A DNA stretch of 64,000 bases from Alnus glutinosa (taxonomy: Eukaryota > Streptophyta > Magnoliopsida > Fagales > Betulaceae): the NCBI RefSeq assembly GCF_958979055.1, contig NC_084886.1, forward strand, positions 18,534,654 to 18,598,653. Reading direction: 5' to 3'. The notes beneath the pieces are model-generated. The model searched no databases. It was not told the DNA's origin and saw only the letters and a program-made list of their open reading frames with translations. A program made the translations under genes and the position numbers. Shown here one piece after another: positions 19,385 to 31,826 of this stretch (positions are counted from its first letter, which is position 1; every line of letters begins with the position of its first letter).

Positions 19385-20693
19385 GAGAGTTATGAGTCAT
19401 AAATCATTTTTTCTCCAGATTGATTTTTTAATGAAAATAAGAGAGCCATTCATGTAGCTTAGGAGCCAAATGTATATTGCTATCTTAAGTGTCACCAAAA
19501 GCATTGCCAGCATTAAGAAATATATAGTCATTTACAGATTTTATTCCTTGTCAAATTTCATTGTTTATGCACAAGCTAGTCTTTATGTAATGATCAATCA
19601 TTTTAATTTATATATATATTTTTTAGTAGCACTTTTGTTAAATTACCACTTATTTCAATTGCTTAAGTTTATAAAAAACAATTAATTTAATCATTTAATT
19701 AATTTTATAACACAATAGAAAGAAAGTGAATCGAGGACCTTTGTTCAAAGTATTGTACTTTTGCAAGTACAATACTTTGAATAAAACTTGGATTGTCCTT
19801 CATCCACACTTAGTTTAGAGATTGATGGATACCTGATTTTGTCAAACGATGAACTGCTTCATTTGCCTTCCTTCTGATATGCCTTACACACCATGATTGG
19901 AAACTATTTAGCCAAGCTCGAATATTCTCGATCAATTAGCAATATCAATTCTAACAAGATTCTTCCATTCGTAAGGCTTGGATTATTTCCGGTGCAACTC
20001 TCTCAATATTTACTCGTTGAAGCCTCAAGTCCCCACTAAAAAATATTGCCTTCCAAATTACCACTGCTTATTCCATGTTAAATTACAATTTATCTCAAAA
20101 GTTGAATCTAATAAAAAAAATAATAAATTTAATCATATAATTAATACTCTAATAACTTTTAAGTAAAATGGGTGTCATTTTTTTTCATTTTTAGTTTATA
20201 ATTTCTCTCCCCTCCCCATGAAGGTAAAGAAACTGCTTAACTTTTTAATTTTGTCCCTAAAAAATCTTAAGAAACATAATATCAAGAAATTTAATTCCCA
20301 ATCAGTATATTTGCTTTTATAATTCTTCATAAAAAATAATAATAATAATAATAAAAAATAAAAAATAAAAAATAAAAATCCCCTATTAACTTATTGAATG
20401 GAGAAGTGGAATTAACACTCTAATGGGGGTGGAAACGACACCGTTTACTTCGTTAACTGGAGGATCAATCTCTATATTCTCTTATCCAGTTCGGGTGGCC
20501 CTCTCAAACTTCTTCTGCTCTGTTTCAAGCTGCCACTCGTAAAAATAATCTCGCAACGAAGAGGAACAGAAGTATCTTTGGTTTTAATGGTCTCGTTTTC
20601 TCGACAATCAGTGGAATTTCTTTGATGGGTATGTTTCATTTTCTGAACAATTTGTGTTAGCAGTAGCCATAGCAGTATATAGAAAGGGAAGCA
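19385..20693. other. Intergenic AT-rich stretch with a perfect hairpin
   Basis: No gene recognised. It holds the 3' UTR of the APS2-like gene, a 17-bp perfect inverted repeat with a 4-base loop (19744-19781), A/T-rich low-complexity DNA including an AAT/AAAAT run (about 20331-20380), and the promoter and leader of the RAP gene (from about 20450). Confidence 0.6.
19744..19781. repeat. Perfect 17-bp hairpin
   Basis: TTCAAAGTATTGTACTT, loop TTGC, then the exact inverted copy AAGTACAATACTTTGAA. It could be a small MITE core or a cruciform-forming site. It is too short for a normal plant microRNA precursor. Confidence 0.7.
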
Positions 20694-23600
20694 ATGGAAG
20701 CGTTATTAAACACATTCCCACATCAAAGTTGCTCCAAAGTCTTCGTTTTCGATCCTAAAATAGTTCATAAGCTTCCAATGCTAAAATTAAGAACTGGGTT
20801 TTTTACCCGAAAACCAGAGCTAGGTTTTGTGAGAAGAAATTGCATAAATTTAGGCAGAGTTAGTCATGGTATTAGTTCACTGAGTCTTAATGATGATGAT
20901 GATGATGATGGTCCTTTGGATATCAAACCTCCCAAGAAAAGGAAAAAACAACAGAAATCGAAGTTGCTGGAAGACTCTGATGGGATGGATTGGTGTATGA
21001 GGGCAAGGGAGGTTGCCCTCAAATCAGTTGAGGCGAGGGGCCTGACTCGTACAATGGAGGATTTGATCACTGTAAAGAAGAAAAAGAAGAACAAGAACAA
21101 GAACAAGAAGTTTGGAAACAAAGAGAAAGTTAAGAAGAAACTCGAAGAGGATTTGTATAATGACTCGGCGGATGAGTTTGAATTGCAAGATATGGGAAAT
21201 GTTGATGATGCTGATGTACTAAGGAGGAACGTGAGTATGTTGGCAGGTGGAATGTTCGAAGAAAAGAGGGAGAAGACAATGGAAGAATTTGTTCAGAGGC
21301 TATCCCAATTTTCAGGGCCCTCTGATCGCAGGAAAGAAATTAATTTGAACAAAGCTATTGTAGAAGCACAGACTGCGGAGGAAGTGTTGGAGGTTGCTGC
21401 CGAGACAATCATGGCTGTTGGGAAAGGCTTGAGCCCCTCGCCTCTCTCTCCTTTGAACATTGCCACTGCTCTTCATCGTATTGCTAAGAACATGGAGAAG
21501 GTTTCAATGATGGAAACACGTAGACTGGCTTTTGCCCGTCAAAGAGAGATGTGTATGCTTGTGGGTATTGCAATGAAAGCCTTACCAGAATGTTCAGCTC
21601 AAGGTATCTCGAATATTTCGTGGGCGTTGTCCAAGATTGGAGGTGAGCTGCTTTATTTATCAGAAATGGATAGAGTTGCTGAGGTTGCATTCACCAAGGT
21701 TGGAGAGTTCAATTCTCAGAATGTTGCTAATGTTGCGGGTGCTTTTGCTTCGATGCAGCATTCTGCTCCTGAACTCTTTTCAGAATTGTCAAAAAGGGCT
21801 TCAGATATAATTCACAATTTCCAAGAGCAGGAACTTGCTCAGGTCTTGTGGGCTTTTGCTTCTTTATATGAGCCTGCTGACCCTTTGCTTGAATCTTTAG
21901 ATAATATCTTCATGGATGCTAGCCAATTTAAATGCTGCTTAAGTGAAGAAACTTTAAATATTAATGAAGAAAGCAGTGTGGATAGCAGTAGAGATCTTGG
22001 CTTTGATCAAGTTTTAAGGTCTCCTGTCCTCAGTTTTAATAGGGATCAGCTTGGGAATATAGCTTGGTCATACGCTGTTTTAGGACAAATGGACCGGAAT
22101 TTCTTTTCTCATGTATGGAGAACTCTGAGCCACTTTGAGGAGCAAAGGCTTTCAGAGCAGTATAGGGAGGATATCATGTTTGCTTCCCAAGTTCATCTTG
22201 TGAACCAGTGCTTGAAGCTAGAATGCCCACATCTTCAATTATCTTTAAGGAGTGCTCTTGAGGAGAAAATTTCTCGTGCAAGAAAAACCAAGAGGTTTAA
22301 TAAAAAAGTGACTTCATCATTTCAAAAGGAGGTAGCTCGCCTTCTTTTTAGCACTGGCCTTGATTGGGTCCGAGAATATGTTGTGGACGGGTATACTGTA
22401 GATGCAGTTTTGGTTGATCAGAAGGTTGCTTTGGAGATTGATGGGCCAACTCATTTCTCAAGGAATACTGGTGGGTACCTCCTACTTGTATAACATTGTA
22501 GAATGCCCCATCTGCTGATATATTTGAATGGCCATTTGACCACCCTCAATAATGATTTTAGCTTTCAATTGATCTTATTCTTCATCTCTGCAGGGGCACC
22601 TTTAGGACATACCCAGCTGAAGCGCCGCCACATGACTGCTGCCGGATGGAAGGTCTATTCATTGTCTCATCAAGAGGTGAGTTTCCTACATTCTTTGGGA
22701 AACTCAATAATTCATTGCCTTAGCAGACATGCACTTAACTTAGTTTAGATGGTGTTATAAAAGAATTTCGAGAGATCGTGAGAAGACTTCAGCCAAAAGA
22801 AAAAGAATGCTGATGCCACTGGAAATTTTTAAGATACTTTTTTCGCTCAATTATATTTATAACTTACTCAATGACCTGCTTGAAGTTATATAGATTTTCA
22901 AAAATTAGTGCACAATATGAACATATGCATGCCTGCATATTAACATGTGAATGGAAGTACGTGTTTTTACATGTACTTTATAAAACTCAAGTTGAGCACT
23001 ATATGGATGGAACAGCTCTCATCTCCAATCAAGTTGATATTTGGTGTGCATGAAAGGTGTAGAAGGAAGTAATCAACAGTGGGTCTGGCAAAATATGAGT
23101 CCCACAAAAGTTATTGAGGGATTGTTTTACTAACTCGTCTAATTTGATACTGATTTTATTTATGTACAGATGCGCATGTGTGTTTGTGTGTAGATATGTT
23201 AGTTGTATATATATGATTTGTTTTACTCTAGACCCTTTGCTTTTCACCTTTGAGTACCTTTTCTTTTTACTTTTGAGTACATTTGTCAACACGACATTAC
23301 TTTGGACCCTTTGCTTTTAACCTTTGAGTACCTTTGCTTTTTACTTTTGAGTACACTTGTCAACACAACATGACATGAGTAGTGGTGTGGCAGTCAAACA
23401 ATTCAAAATGGTGGACTATTTATTGGAAGGCTAATGATTCTTGTACATCACTTTGGTGTACACTTGATGTACACCAAGGTGATGTGCAAATAACACATCT
23501 TATTGGAAAACAAACAAATATGACACTTGGGATATATGTGAACACCCAACAATAACAGCCAAATCCACCTTACATAGAATGTACCTATGACTATATGGTG

Positions 23601-24969
23601 TTCCTTTTGTCACTCTGCTTGTGTCATGCTTTGTGTACTAATATTTTTAATTGGTTCCAAGCCTGGAGAAGGAGTGTTACGGAGGTTGATTGCTACTATA
23701 GAACTTAGTCATCACTGTATAAATATGGATCTTGTAGTTGAAATCAAGGCTTGACTGAGTTGAGTATGGTATCGCTTTTATCAAATGAGCCATCTTATCT
23801 AGACTTCTTATTTATTAATTTTTCTGGTTGAGGATATAGGCATTATTACATACTAACAGGAAAATATGGGAGCAGGATATTGCTGTGGATAGAAATAGGA
23901 ATACAGTTTCCCTAATGTAAAGAAATATAACTGGAACAAAATATTCTTTGTTGAATGTCCTACTTCTACAGCAAAGTCCAACACCTAAAATACATACAGT
24001 CTCTCGCACTCAACCACCAGAACCCATTGTATGAAGGACTAAAGGAATATTGTTGTAGATTTTCCAAATCCTTTAAAGTTGAATGAGAACAAGAAAGGTT
24101 CCTTTTTTAAATTAGATTTCCAAGTCCCTAAATTTGAGTTGGAACAAGAAAAATGCCATTTTTTTTAATCCTTGTGATTTCCAAGCCTCATACATATACT
24201 TCTCATCTTCAAACATGAAGGCATTTCCCAGTATCACTTTAGATGTCACTGTTGTTAAAGATACCTACGTACATATATTGCATAACCACATGACAATAGG
24301 TATATTTGGTTCCATAGATTGGAGGCACTCATCTCCATCTCTATTTGGTAGTGCCTCTTGTTGGGTAACTTGCTATGGATATTTGTGGCCTGCCATTCTA
24401 GAACAAGGTGGCTACTCAATGGCTAAAGTTCTTCAGTCTTACTCCACATTAAATATTAACGTGATTTTATCACCACTGCCATTTATGTAATTGCTTTTGT
24501 TCCAAAAGTGATTGAGATATCTTTGGCCCTGAATAAGAGGCAGGGCTGCCTTGACTTGAACAAGGGCAACAACTATGTCCCATATATCTTCCAAATATTT
24601 GTTAAGCAGGGTGCAGATTTAGCCCTTCCAATTTTGAAACGGGTTCATAAGCATGTTGATTCTGAGTAAATGAACATCTCATGAAAAAGATACAAGAGTT
24701 TGTAATGTCTGTGTACTGAGCTCAGGTTCATCAATGCACAGTCTCTTACATGCTTTATTTGATAAGGTGATTGAAGTTCATTTGTTTGATTGTTTGTTGA
24801 TTTGTTTCTGTTTTTTTCTCCCCCTTTTTTGATTAAAGGAACTGATAAAGTGGCTTTCTTGGTATATATTTTCTAGTGGGAGGAGCTTCAAGGTAGCTCC
24901 GAGCAATCAGAATACCTAAGAGAAATTCTCAAAGATCACTTGGGTGGAAGCAACGGCAACATTGCATGA
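20694..24969 (+). CDS. RAP: RAP domain-containing OPR-type RNA-binding protein, chloroplastic
   Basis: The Arabidopsis counterpart (At2g31890) acts in chloroplasts in 16S rRNA trailer processing and plastid translation. Exons 20694-22470, 22594-22676 and 24877-24969 join in frame to 650 residues. Order of parts: transit-peptide-like N terminus; acidic run (DDDDDD, about residue 66); a Lys/Asn-rich stretch (about 126-150, [12 protein letters not shown]); helical OPR-like repeats ([13 protein letters not shown] about 304, [36 protein letters not shown]); and a C-terminal RAP domain (about 567-630) with [17 protein letters not shown], then [17 protein letters not shown] in exon 2 and [20 protein letters not shown] in exon 3. 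Without splicing the frame stops at 22493 inside the RAP domain. ATG 20694 precedes the transit peptide. Intron 2 is 2.2 kb. Confidence 0.95.
23228..23365. repeat. Two-copy tandem repeat in RAP intron 2
   Basis: GACCCTTTGCTTTTCACC...TTTGTCAACACGACAT is followed directly by a near-identical copy GACCCTTTGCTTTTAACC...CTTGTCAACACAACAT, with a period of about 75-80 bp. Confidence 0.75.
23443..23487. repeat. Inverted repeat, 19-bp arms
   Basis: GTACATCACTTTGGTGTAC and GTACACCAAGGTGATGTGC face each other around a 7-base loop with two mismatches. Each arm is itself partly palindromic. It looks like a very short MITE remnant. Confidence 0.6.
24460..24669 (+). other. Open stretch of about 69 codons in RAP intron 2, unrecognised
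   Basis: The frame reads ...[20 protein letters not shown]...[20 protein letters not shown]...[11 protein letters not shown] before a stop. The composition looks protein-like rather than random AT-rich DNA, but no start codon or splice partner is obvious and I do not recognise the family. It may be a relic of an inserted gene fragment. Confidence 0.25.
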
Positions 24970-26171
24970 ATAGAGAGAGGTAAGATTGTAAAGCAATTGA
25001 GTCGAGGTGAAATTTTGGCAAAGAGTTTAGTAGAAATAAAAGTTCCTTAGACATCAACAACTCTGCAGCATGGGAAAGATTCAAGAAGCAAAGAAAGTTT
25101 TTGGTAATTTGAAGATCTCATGTTGTCTCCGGCATCTCTTTCGCTCTTCCTCAAAAGGGCGGCGGAGGGTGTAGACCGCAGGTGGCGGCGGGATGAATCT
25201 CCACTTTTTCTTTTCTTTTCTTTTTTTGTAATTGCCTACGTGGCATACTAGTGTGGATCTTAATATACGTGGCACGTTTTTACTTGTCTAATGCGAAGAA
25301 AACGGCCGCTAACAAGTCTTCCGTTAAAAGTTGGATAAAAAAATATGACAAAATGACTTATTTGTTACGAAGCAAAAATTTAGGTCTTTAATTGTCAAAA
25401 TTAAAAACTCGTATTCTTATTTGTCACGAGGGCAAAACACTAGCTCCATTTACTCTATTCTCAAAATAAAATCATTAACAAATAATTCAAACACAAACCA
25501 CTTTTAATAAAATATATATAACATTTTAAAAAAGAAAAAGTCCCCAAAATATATTAAGAATTATCTTAAATCTTTTATAAGCTTGACTGGTAAAAGATAA
25601 AATGGTAGAATTGGAACACTGGGATCAAAGTTTCTTAAAAGCATCCTATGCTCGAAGTGGAGAGGCACTCCTACTAAAATCCAGCAAAATTCTCGTATTC
25701 CATTCAGAATTATGAGTTGTAAAAGTATAATAATAAAGATGGGATAAACAAATAAATAAATTAAAAAATAAATAAAAAATAATAAAAAATAAAGATGGGT
25801 ATAAAATGATTAGGATGACATTCGTAATAGAAGAAAGAATTGTCAATAAAGGAGGTGTCCGGTGTGAGGTGTGAAAGTGAATGGAGTAAATGAGCGATCG
25901 GTACTCATAACTATTATTGCCGCGTAATCATTATGGAAACGGATCTTGAACCGGGGATTTTCCGGTTATCCTATAAATAAAGATTTAATGTAATACATTT
26001 TATTCATTAAATTTAATTTTTATAAAATTTTTTTACACAACCCCTTTCACATGATGTGCCCACTCTATAAAAGAGAAGTTGTGTTTATATCATTATTAAA
26101 AATATGGGCCCCGGCCAGAATAAGTCGGCAATGCTGTCGCATTATTCATGATGTGTTTATAACTTTGCTAC
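24970..26171. other. Intergenic stretch between RAP and LEA, no gene seen
   Basis: It holds the RAP 3' UTR, a short GC-richer island with a GGCGGCGGAGG...GGTGGCGGCGGG run (about 25165-25192), and AT-rich DNA. A TATA-like CTCTATAAAAG lies near 26070 upstream of the LEA gene. Confidence 0.5.
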
Positions 26172-26183
26172 GCCACGTGTCAC
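26172..26183 (+). promoter_or_regulatory. G-box / ABRE-type element upstream of LEA gene
   Basis: GCCACGTGTCAC has the ACGT core bound by bZIP factors of abscisic acid and drought responses. It precedes the likely LEA leader. Function is inferred from the motif and from the usual regulation of LEA genes. Confidence 0.5.
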
Positions 26184-27367
26184 AGCCGGCTTAGTTCCTC
26201 TCTGGCCTATGCAATTCATATTATATCTCTGTTATCTGCTTCATACCTCTGTTCTACCATTACACTCAATTACTGCTCTCTACCAAAAGCCAAACAAAAA
26301 ATTTCACATCAATTTCCAGGTATTCGTAAGATGCCTTTCTAATTATGCATTCAAATTTCTTAATTTTTTTTTTTTTAATTCCTTGTTGTAAACAGAATGA
26401 GCACATTGATGTGATGATCCAAGCTTGATTTTAGGTGTGATTTTTTTTTTTTTTTTTAATTCGTTGATTTTCAATCTGGTGCTTCATTTCAAACTCTGAT
26501 CATATAATGCAATTTATGCAGATCCAGATCCCAACCTTAGATCTACTTGTTCTATGTATATGAGTATATTTGTGTGTATGTATGTATGGACGGATAGATG
26601 GATGCTAAATTCTGAAATTTTATCGTTATTTACTTCGTTTTTGGTTGCCGTGCATAAATAGATGTTGATTTAAGTGTTGCTCTGGAAGTTGTATGACTGG
26701 TATTTCCAGATCCTGAGCTTTAAAGAAGCCAGATCAAACCTTTGTTATCTGTATAACTTTTTTAATCTGCATCTGTTGATAATACGTTTGGATTGAATAT
26801 GATTTGCATTGGCAACTAGGATCAGTGTAAACTGTGGCAACTCTGATTGATTATATTTTTAGTGCTTAACGATTTAAAAAGGGAAGAAAAGGAAAAGGGG
26901 TAATACCTCTCATAGCTTTTAATCTTCTAATCAAATTTTGATGCTATCTGTATGAATCAGTGATTTATGTTTTAACAAATGATTAAATCATAAAATGCTA
27001 CTTGGTGGATCATGGTGATGCATACGCATAATAAAAACGCAAGTTGAAAGCTTTGTAAGATATAGAAGCATTTTCTTGGTCTGAGCAGCAATGAACTTTG
27101 AGTCCATATTTGATTTGTTTTCCATAGAAAAGTAATAATCTACATTCCTATGTATATTCTAACTATCTAAAAACTTCTATAGGCGTCGCATGTGATTAGC
27201 TTTGTGGGTTTGTAGAATTTCAATCTATGATCGCTGATGCAAGTGCATTCCCTCTATTTCATTCATTTTTTCCTGCCCATTTTTTCTACTTCATCTGTTG
27301 CTTCTTTTGTCCTGGTTATTCTACAAACTAGTTCTTTTAACATCTGAAATCGCATTGCTGTAAAGGC

Positions 27368-30300
27368 ATGGCTTCATCTGATGAGCCAGAAGTGGTTGCA
27401 AGGGATGTAAAGGATAAAGCGCACAAGGAAGATGACAAAGAGCACAAGGAAGATGACAAAGAGGAAGGAAAAGGCGGATTTATTGAGAAGGTGAAGGATT
27501 TCATTCATGACATTGGCGAGAAAATTGAGGAAGCTATTGGATTTGGGAAGCCAACTGCAGACGTTGCAGGGATTCACATCCCTTGTATCAATCTGGATAA
27601 GGCAGATATTGTTCTTGATGTTCTCATTAAGAACCCAAATCCCGTTCCTATCCCTCTTATTGACATAAACTACTTGATTGAGAGTGATGGAAGGAAACTG
27701 ATTTCAGGGTTGATCCCAGATGCTGGAACGATTCATGCACATGGTGAGGAGACTGTCAAAATACCAATTACTCTGATTTATGATGACATAAAAAACACGT
27801 ATGCTGAAATTAAGCCCGGAAGCATAATTCCATATAGGATCAAGGTTGAACTCATCGTGGACGTGCCTGTTTTCGGGAGACTAACTCTACCACTTGAGAA
27901 AACTGGAGAGATCCCCATACCTTACAAGCCTGACATTGATATTGAGAAAATAAAATTTGATAAGTTCTCTTTGGAAGAAACTGTTGCAGTTATTCATTTG
28001 AAATTGGAAAATAAGAATGACTTTGACTTGGGCGTCAATGCGCTAGACTATGAGGTTTGGCTGTGTGATGAGAGCATCGGGCGCGCAGAACTCTCAGAAT
28101 CCACAAAAATAGATAAAAATGGAATTAGTTATATCGATATTCCCATCACCTTCAGGCCTAAGGACTTTGGCTCTGCACTTTGGGACATGATTAGAGGAAA
28201 AGGCACTGGTTACACCATGAAAGGAAATATTGATGTGGATACACCCTTTGGAGCAATGAAGTTACCCATCAGCAAGGAGGGTGGTACTACCCGTATCAAG
28301 AAGAACAAAGAAGATCGCGGGGATGATGATGACGACGACGACGACGAGGTATGTTAGCTCTATACCTTTCTACTAAGACAGTTCTTTAAAAGAAAAAAGA
28401 AAAAAATCATCTTGTGCTCTCATATGCCCACAAAGTTTTATGGGAATGAAGTGATAGATTAGTTCATTCTGTATCGATCTAATGAGTTAAATAATAATGA
28501 GATATAAAATTTCACTTATCCTGCATCATGTAATAGTTTCCTCTTCTCTTACCATGCTTTCTAGTGATAATATAGGGGCGCTTTTTTTTTTTTTTTTTTT
28601 TTTTTACGTTAATTGGAAAATAGTTGAATGACTGAGTATTCATTAGGGGTGTAAAGTGACCCCCTCAGAAGTCAAAAATCCCAACCAAACCCAGCCGACC
28701 CTGACACCGACAGCGTCGATTGGCTAGGTCAGTTAGGTTGGGCAATAAGAGAGAAAGACAAAGAAACCAAGAGAGAGAGATTGAGAAAAAATCGAAGGGG
28801 TGTGAGAGCCGAAAGGAGCGGGAGGAGAAGAGAAAGAAACCCAACCTCTAAGTCTCCAAGAGTTGAAGATCTCTTGCCCACGAAAAAGGAAAGAGAGAAA
28901 TGAAGGTTTGTGACTGTCATGTGTCCCTTGTATCAATTAATGAGAGGTCTAAGAGGGGTTGGTTGGTTCGGCATGGGTTAGTTTACCTATTAATCCGATC
29001 CTCCTCCAGAAGTGAGATTTCCTTCCGACCCCCGGCCTTGACATGGGCGGAACCAGCTGACTTTGGTCGGTTTCGTTCAGCTCCAATTGGCCGGATAGTG
29101 TGGTCGGCTATTTTGAACAGCCCTAGTATTCATTGTAACATGTGAATAGTGACATAAGTTGATATCATGTAACAGTGGGCTTGTTTGGCAAAGAACATAA
29201 CAGGGTTGTTAGTTTTTGAATTAGTAAAAAGCGATGATGTGATATAAAATAAAAAGAATTTGTATAAAAAAATGAAAAAGTTTTATATTGTAGTGAATTT
29301 TTTTATTTGAATAGTAATAAAAAATTATTTATGTGATATAAAAAGTGAAAAAAGTGAGAATGTTTTGATGTTGATTGTTATTGGAAAATATTAAAAAAAA
29401 AAAAAAAAAAATGTGAATAGTGACCAGCACTATTCTGTATTGTCCCTAAGCTTAACAAACAAACCCTGTATCATATCAACTAGATTGATAAGCCACTTCA
29501 ATATTCTTATGCTTGGACTAAGATATTTATTTTTATGAATAATAATTTAATAGAGAAGAAAAAGACAAAGCCCTCGTACACGAAAAGTATACAAGAGAGA
29601 CAACCATCCTAAGGTCTAATGGTGTCTGAAATCTAAAAAGTTAACATGATCTACAAAATTAGAGGAGAAATTAGGAACATAAACTACAGCCCAATCTCTC
29701 TTCTAAGAGAGATCTCAAAAAGGTGGAGCTTGCTCTGAGATATTAATCCGAGTTTGCGGTGTGCCACTAATTAAGCATCAGACATGATGGTATTTACAAT
29801 ACCATCGCAGGAGCATTGCATTGTTTGTATATGTCAGAAGACAAACAGGTGCTGTGTTGTTATCATCATCTTTACTGAAACAAAACAAAAGGGGAGCCAT
29901 GAGCTTGAAGCCCCGGATACATGTGTGCAAGTGATATGACTAGATCAGAATGGTGGAAAGGGAATATTTGGATGCTTATGTACGCAGTGTGTGCATTGGA
30001 AATATCCCAGTAGGCAAAGACATAACAAACCCGTAAGTCTATTGTTGTTCTAATAATAAGAGATTAGTAGCTTCAAAATATATGCTCCAAGGATGTGCTT
30101 ATGAATTGACTAGTTATGATGACAATATGCCAATCTAGCTCAGAATTCCATGAACTTGACTTTGCATCTGTTTCTAACTCACCCATGTCAATAGGATTCA
30201 TCACATACCTACTTAAATTTGATAACCTTCAATATTGACGTTTGGTGCATGCACCCCTTCATTTTAAATTGTAACTTTATATTTCATAACAGACCGATCT

Positions 30301-30408
30301 CTGACCAAGATATATTATAATGATACTTCTATGTTGCATTTTCTCATGTCTGTAACTCATTATTTATTTATTTTTGGTTTTTTTTTTTTTTTTATTGTGC
30401 AGGAATAG
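27368..30408 (+). CDS. LEA_2 (WHy) family desiccation-related protein, two-domain type
   Basis: These soluble LEA14-like proteins are linked to dehydration and salt stress; the exact biochemistry is unclear. Coding exon 1 (27368-28348, 327 codons) is followed by an intron of about 2.05 kb and an exon 2 that adds one Glu codon and the stop (30403-30408), giving 328 residues, matching the Arabidopsis At2g44060 type. Parts: a charged, Lys/Glu/Asp-rich N terminus (1-50) with a repeated KEDDKEHKEDDKE motif; two LEA_2 beta domains (about 75-185 and 200-305, each with NPNPVPIPL- or NKNDFDLGV-like strands); and an acidic Asp-run C terminus. A leader intron is likely (donor after 26319, acceptor before 27366). 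The coding intron holds a hAT element, a MITE and a LINE tail. If exon 2 is skipped, reading continues only to Val-Cys before a stop at 28357, so the protein hardly changes. Confidence 0.93.
28644..29125. mobile_element. Non-autonomous hAT element, 482 bp, 8-bp TSD
   Basis: Termini TAGGGGTGT and, inverted, TAGGGCTGT are flanked by the perfect 8-bp duplication GTATTCAT (28636-28643 and 29126-29133), as expected for hAT transposons. No transposase coding. It is inside the LEA intron. Confidence 0.87.
29177..29466. mobile_element. MITE, GGGCTTGTTTGG family, copy A
   Basis: It starts GGGCTTGTTTGGCAAAG and ends with the inverse of GGGTTTGTTTGTTAAGC. The AT-rich middle (GATATAAAATAAAAAG..., GTGAAAAAAGTG) is shared with the copy at 53545-53872. 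No clean target duplication. Confidence 0.65.
29528..29615 (-). mobile_element. LINE 3'-end remnant in LEA intron
   Basis: The minus strand reads TCTCTTGTATACTTTTCGTG TACGAGGGC..., then an A/T-rich end, like the 3' UTR of the LINE at 11983-13887. Confidence 0.55.
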
Positions 30409-30838
30409 AGGCAGCATTGGCAGGAGTGGTAATATTATATTAGTAGCTGTGGTATGTTTATCAGCAGTGGTCCATTAGAATAATAGATAATTTGGGCACT
30501 TTGCTTCCGAGTGTTGATGTACATCTCTTGCATATGCCGAGGTGGAGTAGCTTTACTCATGCATATTTATGCTTGTGTTATTGTGATGGACATGTCTGGC
30601 GCTTTTAGTTTGCATACCGCTCTATTGTTGAGACCTTTGGGCGGCAGATGAAACTGTTGTTTTTGACTTTGTGATGATGGTGATGCTAATGATTCTACTT
30701 ATAATAATAAGACAGTACTAAGATTGTTTTGTTTGTTTTCGAACGCATTTAATTTTCTTTTAGAAATCTTTTAATTGACTTAGAAGCTTTATTTCTCTGT
30801 TAGCTTGCCCCAACAGGCAGGAGACGTGGAATGAAATG

Positions 30839-31275
30839 CACAAAACCCACCAAGCATTTTTCTCTCAAACCCTTCCAGTTTTTATTTAGTGAGGGTATTA
30901 AGAAGCCCAGTTAGGGGTAACAGGATCCTCTCCAGTTGATTTTCAACCGGAGATGAGCCGGTTAGTTATAACTAAGGATATTTTTGTAATTTCACAAAAC
31001 CCACCAAGCATTTTTCTCTCAAACCCTTCCAGTTTTTATTTAGTGAGGGTATTAAGAAGCCCAGTTAGGGGTAACAGGATCCTCTCCAGTTGATTTCCAA
31101 CCGGAGAGGAGCCGGTTAGTTATAACTAAGGATATTTTTGTAATTTCACAAAACCCACCAAGCATTTTTCTCTCAAACCCTCCCAGTTTTTATTTAGTGA
31201 GGGTATTAAGAAGCCCGGTTAGGGGCAAAAGGATCCTCTCCAATTGATTTTCAGCTAGATAGGAACCGGTCAGTT
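30839..31275. repeat. Tandem repeat, three copies, 154-bp period
   Basis: The unit starting CACAAAACCCACCAAGCATT begins at 30839, 30993 and 31147, exactly 154 bp apart. Copies 1 and 2 are nearly identical and copy 3 diverges towards its end. It contains an ACCGGAGA...GAGCCGGTTAG motif and follows the LEA 3' UTR. No coding. Confidence 0.93.
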
Positions 31276-31826
31276 ATATCTTCTTAATTTGATGTTTCAC
31301 CTAATGACTCTCGCCGGGAAAATTCTAGCAAATATTCTTTCCAATTAATTCAAAAAACAAAAAAACCCCTCGGCCATAGATCCAAGGTTGGGAGGGAAGA
31401 GCGCCCCAGAATTATGAACTCCGTTACTCCACCTTAAGTCTGTTTATTCCCCTTCTACCTATTTAGGTTTTTAGGTTTTTTTGTTTGGGATTAGGATGTC
31501 AAAGCTACTGTTCTTCATCCACCTCCATCCTCACCTGTCTCCATTCTACCTTCTGCCGGCTCCCACGTGCCGCTGTGGCGCACAAGACCAGAAGTTGTTT
31601 TGTCATTTCCATGGATCTCTTCACATATTTTGTGTACAAAGCAAAAGAAAAAAGAAAAAATTTAATAAGTGAAGTACACATATGCTTTGCACCCTGCACA
31701 TGGCTATTTAGATCGACTATTTTATGATTAAGATTAGATTTCACCATAGTTTATATATTGCTATGTTATTTAAAATCTTTTTACTGACGTGGCACTATTT
31801 AATATTGTTAGATGCAATAAAATAAA

